The notes under the pieces are model-generated. The model saw nothing but the letters and a program-made list of their open reading frames with translations. It ran no database searches and had not been told where the DNA came from. A stretch of DNA of 8,986 nt from JBCDBH01 sp039184055 (GTDB lineage Bacteria; Acidobacteriota; Thermoanaerobaculia; Multivoradales; J023): NCBI GenBank assembly GCA_039184055.1, contig JBCDBH010000243.1:1-8986 (forward strand), in the 5' to 3' direction. The translations under genes and the position numbers were made by a program. Positions 1 through 5,418 of the stretch are shown here, piece after piece. Numbering within the stretch: the stretch's first letter is position 1; every line of letters starts with the position of its first letter.

Positions 1-353
1 CCGCCCGAAGCGACCGTGAAGTCGAAGACCGCCGCGGCACCGTCTTCGCGACGCCACACTTCGCCGTCGAGCGCCAGATCGGTGGGCTGGTCGAGAATCT
101 CCAGCCGCAGCCGTGTCTTGAGCTCCAGGCGCGCGCCCGCTTCGCCATCACGGGTTTCGGGCTCTTGCGCCACCCGCAGGGTGCCGATCCGAGGCCCCTC
201 CTCGACGCTGATCGCCAGCCACATTTCGGAAGGGACCTGCGTCACCGGGACCGCGCGTCGCGGTCCGCGATTCTCACGCAGCACGAGCCAGCCAACCATG
301 GTCAGCCAGAAAAGCACGATCAAGCCGATGAGCAGCGAACGTCGCATCGTCAT
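1..353 (-). CDS. Membrane-anchored protein of unknown function, 5' part only (C-terminus beyond the left edge)
   Basis: The minus strand has an open frame from an ATG at 353 to the window edge: 117 complete codons with no stop. Residues 1-26 read MTMRRSLLIGLIVLFWLTMV and on, a basic start followed by a strongly hydrophobic stretch (about 6-25) and then charged RENRGPRR. This suggests a signal anchor with the rest outside the membrane. A second ATG at 347 is an alternative start, and neither has a good Shine-Dalgarno sequence. The remainder alternates short hydrophobic and charged segments (for example EMWLAISVEEGPRIGTLRV), like an extracytoplasmic beta domain. Such a W-x-x-V/I...G-x-x-I-G pattern also occurs in N-terminal regions of some bacterial transglutaminase-like proteins, but the diagnostic part is missing, so this is only a suggestion. 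It lies 42 bases after the site-2 protease stop on the same strand and is probably co-transcribed. Codon use matches the neighbours. Confidence 0.7.
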   Translation of the reverse strand, partial: MTMRRSLLIGLIVLFWLTMVGWLVLRENRGPRRAVPVTQVPSEMWLAISVEEGPRIGTLRVAQEPETRDGEAGARLELKTRLRLEILDQPTDLALDGEVWRREDGAAAVFDFTVASG

Positions 354-395
354 GTCTAACGGATGGCGATGAATCGGCGTCTAGGCCTGTGTGGG

Positions 396-1529
396 CTAGG
401 CCGGCTCGAGCTCCATCTTCTCCGAGAAGAAGTTGAGTAGATCCTTGAGGGTCAGGATGCCGATCAAACGACCCTCGGAGTCGATCACCATCAGCCGGCT
501 GGCTTGGTTTTGCTGCATGCGGGCGAGCGCCGCCATGGCGTCTTCGTCAGGGCCGATAGTGTTGTCGACCCCACAGGGATGGGTGATGGCGCCGACGCTT
601 TGACGTGGCCATTCGTCGCGTGGCAGGGCTTTGACGTCATGGGTGGTGACACAACCGATCAGGCTGTCTTCGTCCATCACCGGGTAGAGCTTGTGGTGGT
701 GGCGGTAGATGTAGTCCTCGACCAGGGTATGCACGCTCACCGCTCGGGGCACGGTGATGATGTCGGTTTTCATGAAGCGGCTGACCGGTGAGCCTTCGAG
801 CGTGCGCCGGAGAAGGAGCTGCTGGTAGGAGCCTCGCGCCGCGTTGCGGAGGAAGAGACCGATCAAGAACCACCACATGCCGCCGATGAAATTGCCCTGG
901 AAGAGGGTGAAAGCGCCGAGCACGATGAAGCCGAGACCGAAGAACGAGCCGATCGACGAGGTCACCCGGGTGGCGCGGCGCAAACTGCCCCAGGTATTCC
1001 AGAGGATCGAGCGCAAGACTCGGCCGCCGTCGAGCGGGAAAGCGGGCAGCAGATTGAATCCCACCAGAACCAGATTGACCAGACCGTTGTAGCCGATCAC
1101 CGCGAGCCCGGCGGCCGACAGCGTGAGGTTGGTGCCGAGGCTGTAGATCACCAGGCTGCCGAGCCCGATGACCAGGCTGACGATCGGTCCGGCGATGGCG
1201 ACCCAGAATTCCGCCTTGGCGCTCGGTGGCTCCTCGTTCATCTCGGCGACGCCGCCGAAGATGAAGAGCGTGATGCCTTTCATTTCAAGCCCGAAGCGAC
1301 GCGCCACGAGCGCGTGACCGAGCTCGTGGGCGACGATCGAAGCGAAAAGCGCCAGCGCCCCCACCACACCCATCACCCAATAGACCTGGGAGTCGAGCCC
1401 TTCCACCTGAGTGGGAAAGACGTTGGTCGCCAACGACCAGGCGATCAAGAAGGCGAGCAAAAACCAGCTGGTGTCGAGCCGGATGGTGAAGCCGAAGATG
1501 GTGAATAGATCGATACGGGTGCCGAACAT
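396..1529 (-). CDS. Site-2 protease family intramembrane zinc metalloprotease with two C-terminal CBS domains
   Basis: The 377-aa product is a polytopic membrane protein of peptidase family M50. HELGH at 68-72 is the HExxH zinc motif inside a hydrophobic helix. FNLLPAFPLDGGRVL around 158-172 supplies the third zinc ligand (Asp167 in LDGG). Hydrophobic segments lie near 21-38, 51-67, 108-131, 138-162 and 194-228. Residues about 248-300 and 313-370 form two CBS domains (SRFMKTDIITVPRAVSV, LYPVMDED, then SRLMVIDSEGRLIGILTLKDLL), which in this subfamily probably sense adenine nucleotides. M50 enzymes cleave transmembrane substrates, often anti-sigma factors or other membrane regulators; the substrate here is unknown. 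The start at 1529 (MFGTRIDLF...) is chosen because family members begin with this segment. The frame stays open to an ATG at 1676, giving 49 extra, proline- and arginine-rich residues that do not look like the family. Neither start has a strong Shine-Dalgarno sequence. Confidence 0.93.
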   Translation of the reverse strand: MFGTRIDLFTIFGFTIRLDTSWFLLAFLIAWSLATNVFPTQVEGLDSQVYWVMGVVGALALFASIVAHELGHALVARRFGLEMKGITLFIFGGVAEMNEEPPSAKAEFWVAIAGPIVSLVIGLGSLVIYSLGTNLTLSAAGLAVIGYNGLVNLVLVGFNLLPAFPLDGGRVLRSILWNTWGSLRRATRVTSSIGSFFGLGFIVLGAFTLFQGNFIGGMWWFLIGLFLRNAARGSYQQLLLRRTLEGSPVSRFMKTDIITVPRAVSVHTLVEDYIYRHHHKLYPVMDEDSLIGCVTTHDVKALPRDEWPRQSVGAITHPCGVDNTIGPDEDAMAALARMQQNQASRLMVIDSEGRLIGILTLKDLLNFFSEKMELEPA

Positions 1530-1593
1530 GGGTGAGTTCCAGACAAGAAGTGGGCGGGATCGCCCGTGCAAAGGCTTTCGCGGTCTCGATGGT

Positions 1594-1605
1594 GTCAGAT
1601 CTGAC
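1594..1605. promoter_or_regulatory. Perfect 12-base palindrome, possible operator
   Basis: GTCAGATCTGAC is a perfect inverted repeat. Its near edge is 64 bases upstream of the protease start at 1529, within the divergent spacer. The size and position suit a homodimeric regulator, but no regulator gene is in the window and no second copy was seen. It would lie inside the coding sequence if the protease really began at 1676. Confidence 0.3.
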
Positions 1606-1819
1606 GGGTCGCTGGCATCACCTCGCGCGGGATCAACCGACAACAGCCCGGGCAGTGGTGCCAGAAATGTTGGCATGTGTGCATGAGACTGGTGGTGTCG
1701 GATATCCTCGTATTCTGTGCGTGGATCTCCCTTTCAGCGTTATTTATGCGCCGTTCTACCGCTTTCTCGCCACGCATCATGAACCTGGCATTGACCTTGC
1801 CTTAGAGGGAGGCACGGCA

Positions 1820-1843
1820 CGGTGATCCACCGAACGTCCGGTG
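1820..1843 (+). repeat. Three alternating copies of a 5-base inverted repeat able to form two competing hairpins
   Basis: CGGTG at 1820-1824, CACCG at 1828-1832 and CGGTG at 1839-1843 follow one another. The middle copy can pair with the left one (3-base loop) or the right one (6-base loop), but not both. The set ends 23 bases before the ribosome binding site of the gene at 1878. It could be leader-RNA structure or an operator, but the stems are short and may be chance. Confidence 0.25.
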
Positions 1844-1866
1844 TGAGGCTGGTGTCGTGACTCAAT

Positions 1867-1871
1867 GGAGG
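1867..1871 (+). promoter_or_regulatory. Ribosome binding site that fixes the start at GTG 1878
   Basis: GGAGG lies six bases before GTG 1878, which is ideal spacing. A GTG in the same frame at 1857 has no such site and would place this GGAGG inside the coding sequence. The downstream start is therefore preferred. Confidence 0.75.
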
Positions 1872-1877
1872 TCAAAC

Positions 1878-2531
1878 GTGATCCAGGAATTCGAAAAGAC
1901 CCGCGAAAAGTTGATCGAGCGGGCCAAAGAGCAAGGTCGCGAGGTCGGTAACCTCGAGGTGCCCGAAGGCAAGACGATCGAGCTCAGCCCCGAGTCGGAC
2001 TTTGCGCGTAAATATCTCGTCGAGCTGAAACCCGAAAACATCGATGAAGTGGTGGAGTGGATCGGTGTGAAAGACGAGCTGTTGGAGGATCGTCCCGACA
2101 TCAGCTTCAACCGTGTTCCCGACCGTCAGCTCATCGATGTATCGCGACTTCGTTCGCTGCATCACGAGTCGCGTCTGACGTCGCTGTCGCCGACCGCCAA
2201 CATGGTGCGGGTCGACGATCTGATCTCGAGCAATGTGGTGGTGCGACAGCGCGCCACGGGCCTGGTGCGCGCGGCGATGCGGCAGTACGTCTTCGGGCGT
2301 AGCAACCGCGTCGCGTTCTTCCGCTCCGCGATCAATCGCTACATACAGCTGTCGAACCTCCGGCTGGTCGTGCCGATCTTCAACGACGTGACGGTGAGCA
2401 ACGGTGGCCGTCTGCAGCTGTCGCCTTCCACCTATGCCTTCTACGCCCGCGACATCCGCGTGCACGGCACGGGCCGGATCGACTGCAACGGCCCGAAGAC
2501 CATTCACTGTCGCTCGTTCGACGCGAGCTGA
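1878..2531 (+). CDS. Leaderless protein with a beta-solenoid-like C-terminus, function unknown
   Basis: The product is 217 aa from GTG 1878. Residues 1-70 are highly charged and probably helical (MIQEFEKTREKLIERAKEQG...), with no signal peptide or membrane segment. The middle is polar and arginine-rich. Residues about 160-215 alternate short hydrophobic strands with Gly/Asn turns (FNDVTVSNGGRLQLSP, TYAFYARDIRVHGTGRIDC). I read this as parallel beta-solenoid rungs or a cap; similar segments accompany glycine-rich collagen-like proteins in some soil bacteria. Two cysteines, 203 and 211, lie in the last rungs. The next gene starts 34 bases downstream with its own strong ribosome binding site and encodes the polyglycine/collagen-like protein. 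The two were probably expressed together and may interact, with this protein as a possible nucleating or capping partner. I do not recognise a named family, and the link to the partner is inference. Confidence 0.8.
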   Translation: MIQEFEKTREKLIERAKEQGREVGNLEVPEGKTIELSPESDFARKYLVELKPENIDEVVEWIGVKDELLEDRPDISFNRVPDRQLIDVSRLRSLHHESRLTSLSPTANMVRVDDLISSNVVVRQRATGLVRAAMRQYVFGRSNRVAFFRSAINRYIQLSNLRLVVPIFNDVTVSNGGRLQLSPSTYAFYARDIRVHGTGRIDCNGPKTIHCRSFDAS

Positions 2532-2565
2532 ACACCTTAGCGCTTAGCAACAAGGAGATTCGAAC

Positions 2566-3207
2566 ATGCCTAATGTGATTGGACGTGGCGCGGACGGCGC
2601 CAACGGTGCGAATGGAATCGATGGACAGACGGGCTCGGCCGGAATCGACGGTCGTGACGCGCGCTGCGCGTGGAACGGTGACGATCCGGCCAGCAATGGC
2701 ACCAATGGTGGCCGGGGTACCGATGGCAATCGAGGTACCCATGGCGGTGATGCTCGTAACGGCACCGACGTGACGATCCGCGTGTCGGATTTCATCGTCG
2801 GGGTGGATGTCGACACCCGTGGTGGCACCGGTGGTCGTGGTGGCGCGGGAGGCGCCGGCGGTCGTGGTGGTGCTGGAGGTGATGGCGGCGATGGTCAGGA
2901 CTGCGAACCGGATGGGCGCGGTGGTAACGGCGGTCCGGGAGCCACCGGTGGTGCCGGCGGTACTGGTGGCAACGGCGGCGATGGCGGCAACATCACCATC
3001 ATTGCCGAGACTCTCGACTTCGCCAACATCAACACCTCGGCCGAAGGCGGTCCGGGTGGTCTCGGTGGCGACGGCGGAATCGGTGGCGCCGGTGGCGCGG
3101 GCGGTGCCCGGGGCGGTGGCAACGGTAGCCCTGGTTCCAACGGCCCGACCGGAAACAACGGTCTGCGTGGCGCCGACGGCGGTATCTCGATCATCCGTCG
3201 GACCTGA
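2566..3207 (+). CDS. Collagen-like / polyglycine-type glycine-rich repeat protein
   Basis: The product is 213 aa with 78 glycines (37%). AAGGAG at 2552-2557, eight bases before the ATG, is a strong ribosome binding site, so high expression is likely. Residues 8-31 are eight uninterrupted Gly-X-Y triplets (GAD GAN GAN GID...). Residues 187-204 are six more (GSP GSN GPT GNN GLR GAD). The centre is Gly-Gly-X repeats (84-111, 118-141, 161-185). Two matching non-repetitive strands interrupt it: DVTIRVSDFIVGVDVDTRGG (68-87) and NITIIAETLDFANINTSAEGG (142-162). Gly-Gly-X arrays can form polyglycine II helix bundles, as in snow flea antifreeze protein and some phage tail adhesins. There is no signal peptide, proline content is too low for a stable vertebrate-type collagen, and there are only two cysteines (34, 113). 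It resembles mycobacterial PE_PGRS proteins in composition but lacks the PE domain. A surface, adhesive or ice/carbohydrate-binding role is possible but unproven. Confidence 0.85.
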   Translation: MPNVIGRGADGANGANGIDGQTGSAGIDGRDARCAWNGDDPASNGTNGGRGTDGNRGTHGGDARNGTDVTIRVSDFIVGVDVDTRGGTGGRGGAGGAGGRGGAGGDGGDGQDCEPDGRGGNGGPGATGGAGGTGGNGGDGGNITIIAETLDFANINTSAEGGPGGLGGDGGIGGAGGAGGARGGGNGSPGSNGPTGNNGLRGADGGISIIRRT

Positions 3208-3214
3208 TTGCGCC

Positions 3215-3248
3215 CGACGTCGGCGATCGATCGAGATCGCCGACGTCG
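3215..3248 (+). terminator. Perfect 14-bp hairpin after the glycine-rich gene: terminator or attenuator
   Basis: Arms 3215-3228 and 3235-3248 are exact reverse complements (CGACGTCGGCGATC and GATCGCCGACGTCG) around a six-base loop. The hairpin begins seven bases after the stop codon at 3205-3207. The downstream run TTCCTTCCATTCTTCC is pyrimidine-rich but has no clean T tract, so termination may be partial. The next gene begins 46 bases after the stem on the same strand. The hairpin could reduce read-through and give much more glycine-rich protein than enzyme, or protect the 3' end of the upstream mRNA. Confidence 0.7.
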
Positions 3249-3294
3249 TTCCTTCCATTCTTCCATCGCTTCGACTCGAAAGACGAGAGACGCC

Positions 3295-5385
3295 ATGCTC
3301 GCCACCGCGCCGCTTGCCATGACCACCACACCTTCCGTCACGACGACGCCCCGACTCTCCGAGGTCATCGCTGAACAGCTCGATCGTCTCGTCGACTGGG
3401 CGGATCTGCCGACCGCGCGATGGCACCAGCTACGGGCCGTTCTCTCGGCGCTCGGCACGCACTCGCTCGATCGACCCGCGACGCCGCCGTTTTCGGGTTT
3501 GTCCCAGATCAACGCCAACGGTTTGCCGTGGCAGTGGAGCTTCAGTCTCGGTCGCGAGCGTGGTCGCGACGTGCGTTTCTTGTGTGAGGTCGGAACGCCT
3601 GGCGCGTCGATCGGTGAGCGGACGGTCGAGAGCCTGACGTGCTTTCATGATCTCTGTCGCCTGCTCGAGATCCCCCGGCCGGATTGGTTCGACGCGGTCG
3701 TCGTGCCCGAGCTCGTGCCGTCGGATGCGTGGCCAGAGCATTGGCGGAGCGCGATGTGGATGGCGGTGGGAGCCAGTCGAGATGGCGTCATGGCGCGACC
3801 CTATTTCAATCTCAACCGAGAAACACCCGACGATCGCTGGCGGTCGATCGGGCGTTTGTTGCTGGCTCTTGGCCGGCTGACCTCGCTCGAACGATGGTGC
3901 GCGGTGTCGTCACAAGTGTCGTCGGGCTCGCTACCGGTAGGCGCGGCGATCGACGTCCTGCCCGACGGCTCGCCGGGGCGGCTCAAGGTCTATTTTCGTT
4001 CCGAGGCGGTTGGGCTCGACTGGCTGGCGCGGTGGTATCGCGCCGCGGGCGGCGAGGGATACGGCGCCGAGGTGCGAAGGCTGATCGAGCTTTTGGGTCA
4101 CGGTGGCGCCGGGCCATATCCCGAGCAGGCGTTCTTCGTCAGCCTCGAGCTTCATCCCGATGGCGAGGTCAGTCTCAAGACCGATTTGGCGATCACCCAT
4201 TGGCTCGACAGCGACGCCAGGGTGGTCGCGGCGACCACCCGTTTCTTGCGTGAGATCGGTGGAGGTGACGACGACTATCTCGCCGGGCTCGAAGCACTCG
4301 GCATCCATCCATCGCGTGTCGCCGCGTCGGATCCGGAACGGTGTGCGTTTCATCGCCTGGTTGGTCTCGGCTTTGAGCCGAGCGGCGAGACGCACGTCAA
4401 CGTCTATGTGGAGCCGCCTCTCGATGCGGTATCGGATGCGGCGTCACGCATGATGTCGAGGAGTCGACCGCGCTCGTTTCGTCCGGTCGACGATGCGGTG
4501 GAGCGCGCCAGCCGATTCTTGGTCACATGCCAGCAGGCTGATGGTCATTGGAGTGACTTTTCGTTGCCGGTCGGTCGGGCGACCAGCTGGGTGACGGCAT
4601 ATGTCGTCGAGCGCGCGAGTCGTGTGCCGGCGCCCCCTCGGACGCTCACCAAGGCGCTCGCCCGCGCGCGTCGAACGTTGCTCGTCAACCAAAGCCCCGG
4701 TGGCGGCTGGGGGTATCACCCGGATCTACCACCGGACGCGGATTCGAGCAGCCTGGCGTGTCTGGCCTTGCGCTCCGCCGATCTCGAGCCGCCTCCCGGG
4801 GCGCTTCTGGCGCTCGATCGATGTCGCAACGCCAACGGCACCTTTGGCACCTACGATGTGATCGACGCCGAAGGTCCAGGATGGGCGGCCACCGCCTGGG
4901 ACGTCACGCCGTATGCGTGGCTGGCGCTCGATGACGAGATCGACGACGACGAGGCCGCCGTGGCGGCGTCGATCGCGACCCACGCGCAGACGCTCGCTGG
5001 CGTGTGGCGCGCCTATTGGTGGCGAAGCGATCTCTACGCCACGCTCGGCATGGTGACCTGGCTGAGGCGACGCTCGTTGCCGATTCCTCGTGAGGAGCAC
5101 CTTTTGGCGACGCTGCGTGCGTGGACACCGGTCGGTGTGTTCGAGACCGCGCTGCTCGCCGAGCTCTTCTTCCGTTTACGCTCTCCCGTGATGGCTCGTC
5201 GTGTCTGTCAGCGTCTCCTCGACTCCCAGCGCGCCGACGGCAGCTGGCCGACCCAGCCCATCCTCCGTCTCACCGATCCTCAGGTCGTCGCGCCGTGGCA
5301 CACCATCGACGCGGGGGCGATGTTCGAAGACCAAGCAGGGGTCTTCACCGCCGCCACGGTGCTCGGTGCGTTGAGCTTCGCGTAG
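3295..5385 (+). CDS. Putative DMATS/ABBA-type prenyltransferase fused to a squalene-cyclase-type alpha/alpha-toroid
   Basis: The product is 696 aa. Residues about 60-376 match the motif order of the DMATS-type ABBA prenyltransferases: NGLPWQWSFSL then VRF (Arg94), RPYF (Arg168, Tyr170), RLKVY (Arg229, Lys231, Tyr233), SLKTDLAI (Lys295) and a last strand HVNVYVEPP (Tyr371). In that family such basic and tyrosine residues line the barrel and hold the allylic diphosphate. Residues about 395-696 carry QW-type repeats of the prenyltransferase/squalene-oxidase toroid: QQADGHW (413-419), NQSPGGGWGYHP (465-476), a variant NANGTFG, and QRADGSW (645-651). PPDADSSS (479-486) sits where squalene-hopene cyclase has its catalytic DXDD. 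ATG 3295 follows GAGAGA (3285-3290); the frame is open to a TTG at 3208, but that start would overlap the hairpin. ATG 3319 is possible. There is no signal peptide. The substrate is unknown. The toroid assignment is firm; the N-terminal one is motif-based inference. Confidence 0.8.
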   Translation: MLATAPLAMTTTPSVTTTPRLSEVIAEQLDRLVDWADLPTARWHQLRAVLSALGTHSLDRPATPPFSGLSQINANGLPWQWSFSLGRERGRDVRFLCEVGTPGASIGERTVESLTCFHDLCRLLEIPRPDWFDAVVVPELVPSDAWPEHWRSAMWMAVGASRDGVMARPYFNLNRETPDDRWRSIGRLLLALGRLTSLERWCAVSSQVSSGSLPVGAAIDVLPDGSPGRLKVYFRSEAVGLDWLARWYRAAGGEGYGAEVRRLIELLGHGGAGPYPEQAFFVSLELHPDGEVSLKTDLAITHWLDSDARVVAATTRFLREIGGGDDDYLAGLEALGIHPSRVAASDPERCAFHRLVGLGFEPSGETHVNVYVEPPLDAVSDAASRMMSRSRPRSFRPVDDAVERASRFLVTCQQADGHWSDFSLPVGRATSWVTAYVVERASRVPAPPRTLTKALARARRTLLVNQSPGGGWGYHPDLPPDADSSSLACLALRSADLEPPPGALLALDRCRNANGTFGTYDVIDAEGPGWAATAWDVTPYAWLALDDEIDDDEAAVAASIATHAQTLAGVWRAYWWRSDLYATLGMVTWLRRRSLPIPREEHLLATLRAWTPVGVFETALLAELFFRLRSPVMARRVCQRLLDSQRADGSWPTQPILRLTDPQVVAPWHTIDAGAMFEDQAGVFTAATVLGALSFA

Positions 5386-5418
5386 CTGTGCATCACGCGG
5401 GTGCGGTATCGTCGTTCT

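Larger units (their letters stand above)
1530..1877. promoter_or_regulatory. Divergent intergenic region with expected promoters for both directions
   Basis: This spacer of 348 bases separates the minus-strand protease from the plus-strand gene at 1878, so both transcripts must start in or near it. It is locally richer in A/T than the coding DNA, notably around 1738-1748 (CGTTATTTATG). I find no -35/-10 pair that I trust on either strand. A TTGACC at 1791-1796 has no acceptable -10 at 16-18 bases. It holds a perfect palindrome at 1594-1605, a dyad TGCCA-N7-TGGCA at 1659-1675, and overlapping short inverted repeats at 1820-1843. Small open frames here show no protein-like composition. Confidence 0.5.

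Noticed and set aside
381..402. Direct repeat CTAGGCC (381-387, 396-402) with a possible stem between the two minus-strand genes
   Set aside because: The stem is five base pairs with a bulge and has no T tract; it is too weak to call a terminator.
1791..1819. Sigma-70-like promoter using TTGACC at 1791
   Set aside because: The hexamer 17 bases downstream is ACGGCA, with no plausible -10 at nearby spacings.
1872..2507. Minus-strand open frame of 211 codons opposite the solenoid-cap gene
   Set aside because: The plus strand has an ideal ribosome binding site and structured protein composition; the antisense product is His/Arg-rich with no family resemblance.
2767..3180. CRISPR-like or DNA-level tandem repeat in the glycine-rich gene
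   Set aside because: The periodicity comes from Gly codons; unit sequences differ in length and synonymous positions, with no constant spacers.
2566..3207. PE_PGRS-type mycobacterial protein
   Set aside because: Gly-Gly-X composition is similar, but there is no N-terminal PE domain, and the ends carry Gly-X-Y triplets and strand modules not typical of that family.
3208..3294. Upstream TTG start for the prenyltransferase-toroid gene
   Set aside because: It directly abuts the previous stop, has no ribosome binding site, and would translate through the perfect hairpin into an Arg-rich peptide unlike any domain.
2380..3426. Long minus-strand open frame (348 codons) opposite the glycine-rich gene
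   Set aside because: It is antisense to Gly codons (GGN read as NCC), giving Thr/Ala/Arg low complexity. It spans the perfect hairpin and three plus-strand genes and has no recognisable motif.
3295..5385. LanC-type lanthipeptide cyclase as an explanation for the toroid
   Set aside because: No Cys/Cys-His zinc ligands of the GWCYG/CHG kind are present; the repeats are QW-type instead.
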